Origin: Halobacillus amylolyticus
Lineage (GTDB): Bacteria > Bacillota > Bacilli > Bacillales > Halobacillaceae
Length of the DNA: 64,000 bases
Direction of reading: 5' to 3'
NCBI RefSeq assembly: GCF_022921115.1
Contig: NZ_CP095075.1
Coordinates: 2,802,001 to 2,866,000 of the forward strand
Part shown: positions 17,916 to 27,910 of the stretch, in pieces
Position numbering within the stretch: the first letter of the stretch is position 1
Layout of the letters: each line of letters starts with the position of its first letter
Position numbers and translations under genes: made by a program
The notes under the pieces: model-generated
The model's database searches: none
What the model was told of the DNA's origin: nothing
Seen by the model: only the letters and a program-made list of their open reading frames with translations

Positions 17916-17923
17916 GTTACAAT

Positions 17924-17968
17924 CTTCCACCTCAGGTCATCCATAAAATGGATGACCTGAGGTGGAAG
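17924..17968. repeat. Perfect 21-bp inverted repeat (hairpin family copy 2)
   Basis: Arms 17924-17944 and 17948-17968 are exact reverse complements around AAA. The core CCACCTCAGGTCATCCA is shared with the terminator at 3028-3080 and a partial copy at 55343-55373. It lies between convergent genes and could terminate both. Confidence 0.8.
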
Positions 17969-17971
17969 GTG

Positions 17972-18445
17972 TTACCAGTTACTTTGCGTTGAAGCGGGTT
18001 TTTCCATGAACAAAAAGACAGTATCTTCCCGTGGCAGTTGTTTGGTTTTGTACCCCTTATATCCAAGCTTTTCATAGAAAGCGATATTTTTGGTGCTCTT
18101 GCTTCCCGTAAATAATTCGAAACGTACATTTTCATATCTGCTTTCAATCTCTTGCATTAATTCCTTCCCGATTCCCCTTCCCTGAAACGCTGGATCAACC
18201 ATTAATTTCCCAACATGACAGGTTCCGTTTTCCTGGGATGCCCTCACTGAACCGACAATCTCACCATCGAGCACATATTTTAATATAAAGCTGCTCTCAA
18301 AATCCTTTTCTACGCTTGATACAGTTTGTTGTAATGGCTGGATGTCGTAATCGTTATATAGTTCAGCCTCACTCCTGTAGGCCTTCTTTTGTATGCGTAA
18401 GATTTCTGAGGCATCCTCTGGTTTAGCCTCTAAAATTTCTTTCAT
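17972..18445 (-). CDS. GNAT family N-acetyltransferase
   Basis: A 157-residue GNAT protein. The acetyl-CoA site is visible as VDPAFQGRGIGKELM (about 90-104), followed by NIAFYEKLGYKGYKT. I chose the ATG at 18445 because AAGGGAG lies 9 bp upstream; the frame extends 12 codons further without a site. The acceptor substrate is unknown. It stands alone. Confidence 0.85.
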   Translation of the reverse strand: MKEILEAKPEDASEILRIQKKAYRSEAELYNDYDIQPLQQTVSSVEKDFESSFILKYVLDGEIVGSVRASQENGTCHVGKLMVDPAFQGRGIGKELMQEIESRYENVRFELFTGSKSTKNIAFYEKLGYKGYKTKQLPREDTVFLFMEKPASTQSNW

Positions 18446-18498
18446 AACTAAACGCTCCCTTATCAATTTATCATCGCTCATTTATGGGTTATGAACAA

Positions 18499-18540
18499 AA
18501 AAGCCTGTTCCTTGATGTTTTTAATCACATAGGAACAGAC
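18499..18540 (-). terminator. Terminator for the 18567-18761 gene
   Basis: On the minus strand TGTTCCT pairs with AGGAACA, followed by GGCTTTTTT. Confidence 0.6.
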
Positions 18541-18566
18541 ACCAAATGTAGTGTTTTATCGAGCAA

Positions 18567-18761
18567 CTATCCTCTCACCCGTAAAGAATCCAGCGTACTT
18601 GATGAAGGGTATTTTACACGATATTTTCGATTAACTGCGTCGATAATAGTTTTTTTAGACTCAGGGTCAAGGCTGGCCTCCTCGCTGACCTCTCCATGAG
18701 GAAGCTTAACCTCAAAATCGACATGATTTTGGTTATAACGAATGGTTCCTGAAACGACCAT
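18567..18761 (-). CDS. Small uncharacterised protein
   Basis: A 64-residue protein starting MVVSGTIRYNQNHVDF, with ATG at 18761 preceded by TAGGAGGATTTCAACC. The longer frame to 18842 has no site. It has no recognised domain, no signal peptide and no membrane segment. A terminator follows, supporting a real one-gene unit. Confidence 0.65.
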   Translation of the reverse strand: MVVSGTIRYNQNHVDFEVKLPHGEVSEEASLDPESKKTIIDAVNRKYRVKYPSSSTLDSLRVRG

Positions 18762-18973
18762 GGTTGAAATCCTCCTATCTAAAGTATTGTTAATCAAGTT
18801 TATATGGTTTTTTATTAAATAGGCAAGAGTAACAGTTTCCAAGTCACGGGATAATACTAACGAGTCCTACAAGACATTACCCATCACCTTTCTCTGCCTT
18901 TCCATAGAAAGTCTTTTCTCTGCTTTAAAAAGGATAAACTCAAAGAGGTTTTACTATACTATTTGAAAAGGAA

Positions 18974-19002
18974 AATCCCGAGAACCTGAAGGCCCCGGGA
19001 TT
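18974..19002 (-). terminator. Terminator of the PTS operon
   Basis: AATCCCG and CGGGATT arms, directly after the PTS IIC stop codon on the minus strand, followed there by TTTCC. Confidence 0.6.
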
Positions 19003-19017
19003 ATCTTAATAATAAAT

Positions 19018-20385
19018 CTAAGCTGCATCAACGTCATTTTTATTTTCATTCGCTTTTGTTTTCCATCCCAATAAGAATAATAGGGCTAGCAATCCCAGTA
19101 TAGCAATACCAACAATTGTGTTCGACCCAATTAACCGAATGAGATTTCCGAGAACAATTCCTACTACTCCAAAGTCTGCATCTCCAAACGTGGTGCCTTG
19201 AAAGCCAAGAGAGCCTAGTACAGGTAGTAATAATGCAGGTAAAAAACTAATCATTACACCATTAGCCATGGAGCCGAAAACAGCTCCTCGCCGACCACCA
19301 GTTGCGTTTCCAAAGACTCCAGCGGCAGCACCTGTGAAGAAGTGAGGAACTAATCCGGGAACAATTACACTAAGGCCTAGAAGGGGTAGGAAAAACATAC
19401 TAACAAGACCAGCAACAAAGCTACAGAGGAAGCCAATAATTACAGCATTTCCTGCAAAAGGGAAGATGGCTGGAGCATCAAGTGCGGGTTTAGCATTGGG
19501 AACAACCTTGTCAGCTATTCCTTTAAATGCCGGTACAATCTCTCCTAGTAGCATACGAACCCCAGCTAGAATGATATACACCCCTGCGGCGAATGTAAGA
19601 CCTTGCATAAAGGCGAACACAAGGAAATTTTGCCCGCCACTTAGTTCTGTTTCAACGAATGAAGGCCCTGCAAACCCGGCAACGACAAAAAATAGGATAA
19701 CCATCGTTAAAGATACGGATACCGATGTATCGCGAAGGAAACCTAGTGACTTAGGCACTTTAATTTCTTCTGTAGACTTCGAACCTTTTCCTACAGACTT
19801 TCCAACACAAGCTGATACAAAATATCCAATGGAGCCGAAGTGCCCTACTGCAAAGTCATCAGAACCTGTGACTTTACGTGTGAATGGCTGAAGCAGTGCT
19901 GGTGAAAGCACCATCAAAGCTCCCAGAATAATGGAGCCCAGAATGATTATAGAAGCTCCTGAGAATCCTCCAGTAGTTAAGATAACGGCAATTAGGCATG
20001 CCATAAACATCGTATGATGACCTGTTAAAAAGATATATTTAAAAGGACTGAACCGTGCTAAGAGAATATTGACAATCATACCGAACAGCATAATCATCGC
20101 TGTTTCTGTTCCGAAGCTTTCTTGAGCTAAGGCAACGATTGCTTCATTGTTTGGAATAACACCATCCACAGCGAATGCCTCATCAAACATACTGCTAAAT
20201 TGACCCAAGGATTGAACAAGTACACTTGCACCTGCATTAAGAATGACGAACCCCATCACTGTTTTCAGTGTTCCCGATACAACATCTCCGGAATTCTTGC
20301 GCTGGACTAGCAGCCCTATCAATGCAAACAGACCTACTAGGATGGCGGGAGTACCTAAGATATCCTTCATGATTAAATCAACCAT
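19018..20385 (-). CDS. ulaA: PTS ascorbate-family IIC permease
   Basis: A 455-residue membrane protein of the UlaA/SgaT family (EIIC of the L-ascorbate PTS superfamily), with about 10-12 hydrophobic segments and family regions such as LTGHHTMFMACLIAV, GSDDFAVGHFGS and FFTGAAAGVFGNATGG. It moves the sugar across the membrane while EIIB phosphorylates it. Last gene of regulator-IIB-IIC. None of the ula catabolic genes is here, so ascorbate itself is uncertain. Confidence 0.88.
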   Translation of the reverse strand: MVDLIMKDILGTPAILVGLFALIGLLVQRKNSGDVVSGTLKTVMGFVILNAGASVLVQSLGQFSSMFDEAFAVDGVIPNNEAIVALAQESFGTETAMIMLFGMIVNILLARFSPFKYIFLTGHHTMFMACLIAVILTTGGFSGASIIILGSIILGALMVLSPALLQPFTRKVTGSDDFAVGHFGSIGYFVSACVGKSVGKGSKSTEEIKVPKSLGFLRDTSVSVSLTMVILFFVVAGFAGPSFVETELSGGQNFLVFAFMQGLTFAAGVYIILAGVRMLLGEIVPAFKGIADKVVPNAKPALDAPAIFPFAGNAVIIGFLCSFVAGLVSMFFLPLLGLSVIVPGLVPHFFTGAAAGVFGNATGGRRGAVFGSMANGVMISFLPALLLPVLGSLGFQGTTFGDADFGVVGIVLGNLIRLIGSNTIVGIAILGLLALLFLLGWKTKANENKNDVDAA

Positions 20386-20414
20386 TTTTATAACCCCCTT
20401 AGTTCAAATTTGAA

Positions 20415-20681
20415 TTACAAATTATTTTCTAGTGCCTCACGGAGCTCGTTCTTATCCATTAGGTTTTTAAGTTTGACCACGTTTTTGTTTCCGTCTTCAA
20501 GGCTCTCCACAATGTCTTCAGAACCTAAAAATAAATCTGCTTGTTCTGTCTTCGCTGTTGTTAGATCCGTATGAGATACTTCTGCATCTTTCCCCATATC
20601 TTTCAGAGCGGCCTTCACATTCATTTCAACGATCATACTGCTTCCTAATCCATTTCCACATACAACTAATACTTTTTTCAT
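20415..20681 (-). CDS. PTS ascorbate-family IIB
   Basis: An 88-residue EIIB of the lactose/ascorbate type. The phospho-acceptor is the Cys of KVLVVC8GNGLGSSMIV. It takes phosphate from the EIIA domain (probably that fused to the upstream regulator, as no separate EIIA gene is present) and gives it to the sugar bound by the IIC protein. AGGAGG-like site GAGGAGG precedes ATG. Confidence 0.9.
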   Translation of the reverse strand: MKKVLVVCGNGLGSSMIVEMNVKAALKDMGKDAEVSHTDLTTAKTEQADLFLGSEDIVESLEDGNKNVVKLKNLMDKNELREALENNL

Positions 20682-20703
20682 TTCAAATTCCTCCTCTTAT
20701 TTT

Positions 20704-22815
20704 CTACGCTTGAACATATTGGTTAATCAACTGAATCACACTATCGCTATCGTTTGCTGCAATTAACTGATCAACATTTTCCTCATTTGATAAAACTTCG
20801 GTCAGCTGTGCTAATGCTGTTAGATGAGTCTGGTTATCGATCGCAGCCAGTACAATAACCAACTGTGCCCGATGCTTTTCTTTCTCAGAAAAATAGACAG
20901 GTTCTTTCAGCCGAAGTAAGCTCATTCCTAAACGTTCTACCCCTGTTTCCGGGCGGGCATGTGGAATGGCAATTCGTGGGGCGATCACGATATAAGGACC
21001 TAACTCGTTTACATTTTCAATCATTGCATTAACGTAATGGGAGTGGATAGAATGCTTTTCAATCAACGGTTGAGCAGCAAAGGTAATCGCTTCCTCCCAA
21101 CTTGACACAGAATCTCTAAATTGAATGGTTTGGTCGGTTAATAATTCATTGAGCATTGGTTTTCGTAACTCCTTTGTTCCGGAGGTTTTGTTCTCCAATA
21201 ACTGATTTAAGGATCTCCTAAGTTCATCTTTTTCATGAATAGTTGCATGACGCTCTATGACATCCATTACATGGTCGGTGGGATCCTTTGGAAGACCCTT
21301 AGAATAGAAAAGCTCATTCATCCGCTTCATAACATGTTCTTTTTCAAGATTGGTCAAAATAGCTGGGACATGTATAACAGGGGTGTTCTTTGGTTTAATA
21401 AAATTAGTAGAAAATATAATATCCGCATGATAGTGACCTGACTGATATTCCCTCATAGAAAGAGTAGCTGATACATCTAGTCCTGCAATTAAATTTTCTA
21501 GTTGTGTTCGTAGCATGTTAGAAGTGCCTATCCCGTTTTCACAGACAATAATGGCTTTGAACTTCGTTTCTATCTTTTTCTTCTCCTTAGTAAGCCATCC
21601 GCCAAAGTGTAAGGTGATATAAGCGGCTTCTTCGTCGGGAATTGGTCGACCAACATAATATTCTAAGTGCATCATGACACGTTTCGTTAAATGATAAATA
21701 TCCTGATAGTTTTCTTGGATACTATCTGAGAGTTCGTTTGCGATTTGAACGCCATATTTCAGTCGATAATAGGTTGGCTTAATATGTGAGATCAGATTTT
21801 CTTCAAGGCCTTGTCTATCGTCAAAAATAACACAAGAATAGGTTTGAAAGTCGGAGATCATCCGTTGAACCACACGTTTCAGTCCTGCTAATTCACGCCT
21901 TGTATATCGACTGAAATCATCGTGCTGCACTTTGGACCCAAGAAGGTTCATCGTAATAAAGCAAACTTCATCACTCGGAAAGGTAATCCCCCAAAACTGC
22001 TCAAGCTTTTGAGTAATAAGCATGGAAGCTTGATAGGCTTCCGTTTGTTGAAGGACTTCTTCCTCTTCGGAATCCACACGGACGAATTTCTGTAAATGAA
22101 TCCGTTTTTTAATAATCAATATTTGCAAAGATAATATCTCCACCATTTCGTCGGTGAGAGTCAATCCCATTTCTTCCTCCGCTTCATAAAGAAGACCTTT
22201 TACATAATTTCTTTGTTCAGTTTGATTTGAAATGTCATCTGCTTCGGGTTGAATCATTCTATGAACTTTGTTACGAACGTTCCACCATTCTTTATGAGAG
22301 AAAATAATGGATAGGACGTCTGAAAGGACCTTTCTTTTGTCTTCCTCAGAGCCATTGAGATCATAGCCCATCCCCTTTTTATAATACAAATGTAACCCTT
22401 GTTGCTGAAACTCTTGCTTGATGACTTGGAGGGTTTTAGCCACCGTACCCCGACTCATACTCGTGATTTCCATGAATCTTTCCATAGAGGAATCGTGCTC
22501 TTCTAACAAAATTTTAGCCTTAATTAGTAGTTCACGTTCTTGTTTAGATAGTTGGTACTGCCAATCATCAAAACTTTTCACATTATGAATCACTATCTTG
22601 TCTTTAGATCGATCAGGTAAAAAGACTCCTTTTCCATGCTTGTTTTCAATTGGATCCAGACCCTGTTCCATTAACCAACTATTGATCTGATCGAGATCGT
22701 AGTAAATGGTTCGTTGAGACACTTTCATTTTGTCTACCAATTCCTTTGTTGAAAGGGGAGAGGCAGATTGTTGAATGACGGATAATAAGTGTGCACGTCT
22801 TTTATCCAAAACCAT
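20704..22815 (-). CDS. PRD-containing transcription regulator with fused EIIB and EIIA domains
   Basis: A 703-residue BglG/MtlR-type activator. Domains in order: HTH (about 1-65, STKELVDKMKVSQRTIYYDL), a second HTH (about 90-150), two PRD domains (about 190-400), an EIIB-like domain (about 410-500, IIVCENGIGTSNMLRTQL) and an EIIA domain (about 550-700, RIAIPHARPETGV with the phospho-His). It senses PTS flux and activates its own downstream IIB-IIC genes. Its EIIA domain may also be the working EIIA for the transporter, since none is encoded separately. Confidence 0.88.
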   Translation of the reverse strand: MVLDKRRAHLLSVIQQSASPLSTKELVDKMKVSQRTIYYDLDQINSWLMEQGLDPIENKHGKGVFLPDRSKDKIVIHNVKSFDDWQYQLSKQERELLIKAKILLEEHDSSMERFMEITSMSRGTVAKTLQVIKQEFQQQGLHLYYKKGMGYDLNGSEEDKRKVLSDVLSIIFSHKEWWNVRNKVHRMIQPEADDISNQTEQRNYVKGLLYEAEEEMGLTLTDEMVEILSLQILIIKKRIHLQKFVRVDSEEEEVLQQTEAYQASMLITQKLEQFWGITFPSDEVCFITMNLLGSKVQHDDFSRYTRRELAGLKRVVQRMISDFQTYSCVIFDDRQGLEENLISHIKPTYYRLKYGVQIANELSDSIQENYQDIYHLTKRVMMHLEYYVGRPIPDEEAAYITLHFGGWLTKEKKKIETKFKAIIVCENGIGTSNMLRTQLENLIAGLDVSATLSMREYQSGHYHADIIFSTNFIKPKNTPVIHVPAILTNLEKEHVMKRMNELFYSKGLPKDPTDHVMDVIERHATIHEKDELRRSLNQLLENKTSGTKELRKPMLNELLTDQTIQFRDSVSSWEEAITFAAQPLIEKHSIHSHYVNAMIENVNELGPYIVIAPRIAIPHARPETGVERLGMSLLRLKEPVYFSEKEKHRAQLVIVLAAIDNQTHLTALAQLTEVLSNEENVDQLIAANDSDSVIQLINQYVQA

Positions 22816-23617
22816 GGGGATCCCCCTAATCCGTTACTGTTGTGTAACCTTGCAAAATTATACTAGTTATTTATTGATGATCATCTTATGTCATTATTAT
22901 AATGCTTATAAGTTGGTGATGTAAGTGGTTTCATTGTGCATAATTTGTATAAGCGAAGTTTGCAAAAATGAATAGATAATTTGACTTAAGTCAATAAATA
23001 ATAGATATGAAATAAAGTTACCGAACGTTGAAAACAATGAAATTCCTCATTATAATGGATCGGATATTGGAGTTGAAGGTCATGGACGGGATATTTGAAA
23101 AGGCAAAAAATTCGATTCTTCCCAATACACAAGAAGCATCTCTTCCATATCTTTATAGGGACGGATAAATGGATTAAGATCAAGTTTTCGAAGGTTATTA
23201 GTCAGTGTCTTGATTGTTCGGTCCGATCCGAGTGTTTCGATTTCAAAAAGCAGGTGGAGATTATTTTATTGTAAAAACGAAGGCGATCTAAGTGAAGGTT
23301 TAGCTAGATGGTTTTGAATTTGGGGGGAGACTGCAGGAGTTATTGGCAAAAAATCGCCATCATCCATTTCTATTGCCGCTGTTCCATTTGAAGAACATTG
23401 CTGTATAGAGGGTTCTTGTCGTTTCAATATCGCCATTAACTAATAAGTGAGGACTTTCTCTAAAATTGGGCACTTATTAGCACAGTAACCGTGTGATGAA
23501 TCAAGTCAAGGATTTCCCCTACTCTAGCAGTAAGAGGAAATCCTTCCATGCTGAGAAGTAACGTCAACTGAAGTAGCGTAAAAAGAGTAATGCGGGGAGC
23601 ACCGGAAGCCATGCCGT
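22816..23617. other. 800-bp region, probably with degraded coding sequence
   Basis: No intact gene with a good start is seen. On the minus strand between about 23230 and 23080, protein-like sequence can be read (TIKTLTNNLRKLDLNPFIR, then DMEEMLLVYWEESNFLPFQ) ending at a TGA, with no start upstream in that frame; it may be a decayed gene. A 57-codon minus frame near 23440-23270 (MAILKRQEPS...) has no ribosome binding site. The promoter of the PRD regulator should lie near 22820-22920. Confidence 0.4.
23506..23546 (-). terminator. Probable terminator after the kinase gene
   Basis: AAGGATTTCC and GGAAATCCTT arms about 70 bp beyond the kinase stop on the minus strand; the loop is long and the T tract weak. 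Confidence 0.45.
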
Positions 23618-24931
23618 TTATCGAGGAACCTCAAGAATAATCGTTGTTCCCTTTTCAGGAGTCGAAGATACATCTATATGCCCCTGAACAGACCTCGCTC
23701 TCTCCTCCATGCTGACCAATCCAACCCCTCTTGAGATAGAATTACTATTAAAGCCCTGACCATTGTCATCAATCATGACACGGATCATATTACCAAATTC
23801 TCGAATACTGACAGATGCTTCTTTTACATTGGCATATTTGCGAATGTTCGTAAGGGCTTCTTGAATAATTCGGTAAATCGCTACTTCGATATTATTTTCT
23901 AAACGATGGTCGAGCATGCATTCAAAGACTACGTCTATTTCGTAGTGTTCGGAATATCGATTAATAAAAGAGCGGATGGCTGGGATTAGTCCTAGGTCGT
24001 CTAAGACGGAAGGGTGTAATTGCCAGGATATATTACGAACTTCTTGTATCAAATCCGTTGCTTCTCCTGACATTTGCTCAAGCAATGGGTGTTCTGTTTC
24101 CGCATTTAAGCGGCTGATAGTAATCAGATGACTGTATAGGTTCTGCCCAATCCCATCATGCAGTTCCCTTGATAACCTTCTTCGTTCTTCTTCCTGCACA
24201 CTAATAATGCGCGTCAGCGATTGTTTTAGTTCTTCTTCGACACGTTTACGTTCAGTAATTTCTGAGCGAATCGCTAAATATTGATACGGTTTGCCTGATT
24301 CATCTAAGAAAGGTACGATGGTCGTGTCCACCCAGTAAGCTGTGCCGTCCTTTGCTCTATTTTTGATTTCTCCTTGCCAGACACCACCTTGCCCAATCGT
24401 TCTCCAGAGTTCTTTGAAAAAGGACCGGGGATGGTGACCTGAATTAATAATGGAGTGGTCTTGGTCGAGTAGTTCTTCATGCGAGTATTTCGACACGTGG
24501 CAAAATTGGTCGTTCACATACTTGATTTTTCCTTGCTTGTTCGTAATCGCCACAATCGTTGAAGCATCTAAAGCGAATTTCATATCAAGCAATTCACTTA
24601 GTACTTTTCTGGGTTCTTCTCCAGAGAGGGCTTGCTCTTGGTTCGGGTGGATCACAAGTAGATCAAAGTTTTTTTCGTATAGATGAAACGTGTTTTTCCG
24701 TAAAAATAATGATGTATGCTTGTTTATGTGATGGTGAATGGCGCCTTGCTCCATTCGCTCAAGATTTATTTCAGGCAGCAGTTCCTGAATGCTTTTTCCT
24801 ATGTGAAACTTCTCTTCAATCTGGAAAAGGAGGAGTGCTTCATTGTTGATGGAAGCAATATGACCGGACGGATCGACGATGACCGTTGCTTCTTCTTTGT
24901 TCGGTTTATTTGAATGGTTTAATGCTTTCAT
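23618..24931 (-). CDS. PAS-domain sensor histidine kinase (NreB/NarX-type)
   Basis: A 437-residue kinase with two PAS-like regions (about 15-100 and 115-230; the second ends [11 protein letters not shown], typical of a PAC motif), then a HisKA_3 domain with phospho-His in SRELH258DGIGQN and an HATPase domain ([25 protein letters not shown]). No membrane segment is present, so it senses a cytoplasmic signal such as redox state or oxygen. ATG at 24931 has an ideal AAGGAGGAGACC site. It pairs with the response regulator just upstream and adjoins a molybdoenzyme operon, which it may regulate. Confidence 0.88.
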   Translation of the reverse strand: MKALNHSNKPNKEEATVIVDPSGHIASINNEALLLFQIEEKFHIGKSIQELLPEINLERMEQGAIHHHINKHTSLFLRKNTFHLYEKNFDLLVIHPNQEQALSGEEPRKVLSELLDMKFALDASTIVAITNKQGKIKYVNDQFCHVSKYSHEELLDQDHSIINSGHHPRSFFKELWRTIGQGGVWQGEIKNRAKDGTAYWVDTTIVPFLDESGKPYQYLAIRSEITERKRVEEELKQSLTRIISVQEEERRRLSRELHDGIGQNLYSHLITISRLNAETEHPLLEQMSGEATDLIQEVRNISWQLHPSVLDDLGLIPAIRSFINRYSEHYEIDVVFECMLDHRLENNIEVAIYRIIQEALTNIRKYANVKEASVSIREFGNMIRVMIDDNGQGFNSNSISRGVGLVSMEERARSVQGHIDVSSTPEKGTTIILEVPR

Positions 24932-24950
24932 GGTCTCCTCCTTATCGATG

Positions 24951-25604
24951 TTAAATGCTATAGCCGAGCAAGCCTTTCTTGAGGGCATAGGAGACGAGTT
25001 CAGGTCGAGTTTTCATTTGCAGTTTCTCCATTAGGTTGCTCTTGTGGGTTTCAACAGTTTTCACGCTAATAATGAGTTTCCCAGCGATTTCTTTATTGGC
25101 GTATCCTTTAGCAACAAGGGTTAAAATTTCTTTTTCTCTTTCAGACAGGAGTTCAAACAAGTCTGAGCCGTTGTGTTTTAAATTTCCTAAGTATTCTTCC
25201 ATCAGTTTTTTTGTTGCCGAGGGGTGCAAGTAGGCATTACCAGTGTTGACGGATTCAATGGCATTGATCAGCTCGTTATGGGGAGCGCTTTTTAATACGC
25301 ATCCGGAAGCGCCCGTTTGGATCGCACGGAATAAATATTCTTCATCATCATGCATCGTAAGAACTAGAATCGCTGTGTCGGGCAAAAGCTTTTTCAATTC
25401 AGATGTGGCAGACAGCCCATCCTTGCCATAAGGCATGCTCAAATCCATTAAGATAACGTCTGGACTCGTTGCTTGAGCCTTTTCGATGCCCTCATTACCT
25501 TCAGAAGCTTCTCCGACAACTTCCATATTGTCTTGAGAGTTTAATAGCATTTTTAACCCCATCCTGACAACGGCGTGATCATCCACTAGCAGAACTTTTA
25601 TCAA
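24951..25604 (-). CDS. NarL/LuxR-family response regulator
   Basis: A 217-residue regulator with a receiver domain (VDD8-9 acidic pair, phospho-Asp D54 in VILMDLSMP, Lys in VLKSAP) and a C-terminal LuxR-type HTH ([22 protein letters not shown], then [15 protein letters not shown]). I chose the TTG at 25604 because GGAGAGG lies 6 bp upstream; an upstream TTG at 25619 is possible. Partner of the kinase that follows 19 bp downstream. Confidence 0.88.
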   Translation of the reverse strand: MIKVLLVDDHAVVRMGLKMLLNSQDNMEVVGEASEGNEGIEKAQATSPDVILMDLSMPYGKDGLSATSELKKLLPDTAILVLTMHDDEEYLFRAIQTGASGCVLKSAPHNELINAIESVNTGNAYLHPSATKKLMEEYLGNLKHNGSDLFELLSEREKEILTLVAKGYANKEIAGKLIISVKTVETHKSNLMEKLQMKTRPELVSYALKKGLLGYSI

Positions 25605-25696
25605 TGAACACCTCTCCAATCCCCTTCATAAAATTCTTTACTACCTATTTTCAATGATTTTCTTGTAAATGTCTATCATTCTAAGGCCCATACTGT

Positions 25697-26267
25697 TTAA
25701 CGTTTAATGACATAGCTTAGTCCGCTAGTATGATCATAAGCACACCACTCATCTTGGCTTTGGGTAACGGCACTCGTTAATGGAATCGCAACAAAGGTCT
25801 GGGGGTCAAAGAAGATTCGTAAATGGGTGTGGTCAGGACAAAGTTCTGTTTTTACCAGTTTCTTTTCGAGCCATGGAGGCTGGTCTTCACGTTCGTTTCC
25901 GAAGATTCCGACTTGAACAAAAGTAGATAAATAGGGTCCAAGGTCTTCTCTGTCAACGCTGCCCACAGGTGGCACATCCTTCCGTGGCAGGATAGATTTG
26001 AAATCGGTAGCCTTGCAGCATTTCCCAAAATGATTGGCATGCATGTTCATCTAGGTATTCTGCAGCTTCACGTTCAGAGGTCCATTGACTCATTCCTTTT
26101 ACTTCAGCAATAACAATTTCTAATCCTCTGTCAACTCGTGCCTCTAAGTACCAATGGAGACGTTGGCCCTTGAATAATGTGGCAAACATACCGCGGATTT
26201 CTTTGGAAAACTCACCAGCTGTCTCTTTTCGTATAAAGCAAAAATCAAGATAGGTCTCATTTTTCAT
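25697..26267 (-). CDS. Uncharacterised protein of the molybdoenzyme operon (frameshifted)
   Basis: No known domain. The first part (MKNETYLDFCFIRKETAG..., ending QIYPAT) starts at 26267 after an AAGGAGGCAGCC site. The frame is lost near 25979-26000; removing one base continues as DVPPVGSVDREDLGPYLSTF and on to YVIKR at 25697. Both halves look like real protein. The TGA met in the first frame is not a Sec codon, because the sequence after it in that frame is not protein-like. About 189 residues in total. Last gene of the operon; role unknown. Confidence 0.65.
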
Positions 26268-26466
26268 AGGGATGGCTGCCTCCTTTATTTTTATCCCGTT
26301 TATAAATAATCAATGCGATTGGGAACAGGATGAGATTTATTGCAGTATAAACGAGTGCTGCTACATAGTTCTCATAGAAATATTGATGGACAGTGAGTTG
26401 CATGAACGTGATGTTCAAAAATAAGATCGCGCAAAGGATGATCATGCTGAGATGTCTATGCCTCAT
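26257..26466 (-). CDS. Small two-helix membrane protein
   Basis: A 69-residue protein with two hydrophobic segments (about 8-24 and 35-53) and a basic tail (YKRDKNKGG). It overlaps the end of the Rieske gene by 11 bp and the next gene by 11 bp, so the three are translationally coupled. It may anchor or assemble the Rieske protein (inference). Confidence 0.75.
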   Translation of the reverse strand: MRHRHLSMIILCAILFLNITFMQLTVHQYFYENYVAALVYTAINLILFPIALIIYKRDKNKGGSHPYEK

Positions 26467-26980
26467 AGCGTTTCACCCCGACAGCGTAAACCGAGCCGCC
26501 CCTGACAGATAGCTTAACTTCAGGTAGCGGACGTTTTGGCGGTCCGGCTGTGGGTGCACCTGTAGCCGCATCAAATTTACCGTGATGGCATGGACAGATC
26601 ATTTCCTTTTCTTCCTTCTCCCAGAAAACAGGGCATCGTAAATGAGTACAGGCGTTTTGATAGGCTACATAGTTTGTTTCACTTAATCTTATTAACAGTG
26701 CACTATCATGTTCACTTGGGTAAGCAAATTTCACCGAATCTCCCACAAGGATATCCTTCACGTTAACAATCTTCTGGTGGGGGTATTCTTTATCACTTAG
26801 CCCCATTAACTCCTTGGCTGCAACGGCTCCCCATGGCAGGGAGGCGACAGCGAACACGCCAGCTGCACCGACGAGTGTTTTCATAAAGCCTCTGCGATCA
26901 AGCATCCGCTCCTGATTCCGATTGATATTATGTGTATAATTGTCTTCACTAAATGGTCTTTGGTCATTGTGGTCTTTCAT
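26456..26980 (-). CDS. Rieske [2Fe-2S] protein with Tat signal
   Basis: A 174-residue protein. A twin-arginine signal RRGFMK (29-34) with a hydrophobic stretch to about 55 sends it, folded, across the membrane. Cluster ligands lie in CTHLRCP (111-117) and CPCHHG (129-134). Start ATG at 26980 has an AAGGGGGA site; the frame extends to 27010 without one. Placement in a molybdoenzyme operon suggests electron transfer between the quinone-linked membrane subunit and an external partner. An inverted-repeat element separates it from the ferredoxin subunit gene upstream. Confidence 0.9.
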   Translation of the reverse strand: MKDHNDQRPFSEDNYTHNINRNQERMLDRRGFMKTLVGAAGVFAVASLPWGAVAAKELMGLSDKEYPHQKIVNVKDILVGDSVKFAYPSEHDSALLIRLSETNYVAYQNACTHLRCPVFWEKEEKEMICPCHHGKFDAATGAPTAGPPKRPLPEVKLSVRGGSVYAVGVKRYEA

Positions 26981-27005
26981 CAAAAAATCCCCCTTAAGAA
27001 GGTTG

Positions 27006-27342
27006 TTCAAAAAGTCACCAAATGATAAGCGGCGAATCTCTTCGTTGGCCTTTTGAAGAGCGTGTGCCCCTGCGTCTACGAGCCTATTCGACCAAGGCAG
27101 CAGAGAAGGATATCTTCTGAAGTGGCCTCGCTACTCACGTATCATGAGACAGCAGTGGAACTTCTACTAAAACCATGCACGGTCCTGTGCACAACTTAGA
27201 AGTCAGCACGTCCTGTGCAAGTCCGTTCCTTGGAAAAGAAGGGCACTTTTCCTTCTTGCGATGCCAATTCGGGGAAGATTTCCTTGGTGCTCAAAGCTAG
27301 GCCGTCTCGACCTTCTTTCTACTAATTTGGAAACTTTTTGAA
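27006..27342. repeat. Inverted-repeat element, copy 3 (long, opposite orientation)
   Basis: A 337-bp version bounded by TTCAAAAAGT and ACTTTTTGAA, opposite in orientation to copies at 9000 and 49281. The first 45 bp (CACCAAATGATAAGCGGCGA) match the right end of those copies; the interior is different but again has GCACGTCCTGTGC-type palindromes. It lies inside the molybdoenzyme operon. Confidence 0.7.
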
Positions 27343-27349
27343 TGCTTAC

Positions 27350-27910
27350 TTAAAACAATTTCTCCGTACCTTGTAAAATGCCAGGCAAGTTGACTTTTAC
27401 TTCCGTTCTGCCTTCCAGGAACGGCAAACTTGTCACCCATTTCTCATTATCAAGAGCAAACTGTTTCTCTTTTCTCTCAATCTCTTCCTCTGTCAACCAC
27501 TGCAAGGTGTTGGATGGACAAACACTTGCGCACATAGGAGGAATTCCATCTTTTGTGCGGTCAATGCAGAGATCGCATTTGTACATGAGATTTTGTTCGG
27601 TATCAAATTTAGGGATGCCATAGGGACAGGCAATCGTGCAATTTTGACAGCCGATACATTTCTCAACGAGGGCAGATAAGACAGCTCCTGTTTCGTGAAT
27701 TTGAATGGCTTGAGCCGGACAACTGCGCGCACAAGCTGGATTCTCACAGTGTAAACACATCAGTGGCATCGTTTGGCGATCTACTAGTGGATTTACATCA
27801 TACACATAATTTCGATTGCGCTGTTCATGCCCACCGCACTGTGTACAGGCGGCAAGGCAGGAACGGCATCCGATGCAATTTTCTAGCTCTATATATAGTC
27901 TTTTCTTCAT
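27350..27910 (-). CDS. Four-cluster [4Fe-4S] ferredoxin subunit
   Basis: A 186-residue electron-transfer subunit of the DmsB/NrfC/HycB type with four cysteine groups: CIGCRSCLAAC, CLHCENPACARSC, CIGCQNCTIAC and CDLC with CASVC. Such subunits link a molybdoenzyme to a membrane quinol-reacting subunit. It has no signal peptide. Its start abuts the end of the catalytic subunit gene. Confidence 0.92.
   Translation of the reverse strand: MKKRLYIELENCIGCRSCLAACTQCGGHEQRNRNYVYDVNPLVDRQTMPLMCLHCENPACARSCPAQAIQIHETGAVLSALVEKCIGCQNCTIACPYGIPKFDTEQNLMYKCDLCIDRTKDGIPPMCASVCPSNTLQWLTEEEIERKEKQFALDNEKWVTSLPFLEGRTEVKVNLPGILQGTEKLF

Noticed and set aside
22986..23183. 65-codon frame on the minus strand as a gene
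   Set aside because: It starts without a site and a different minus frame over the same bases looks more protein-like, so I list the region only as possibly degraded.
25953..26010. TGA after TCGQR in the 25.7-26.3 kb gene as a Sec codon
   Set aside because: Sequence after the TGA in that frame is not protein-like; the neighbouring frame carries the coherent continuation, so a frameshift fits better.
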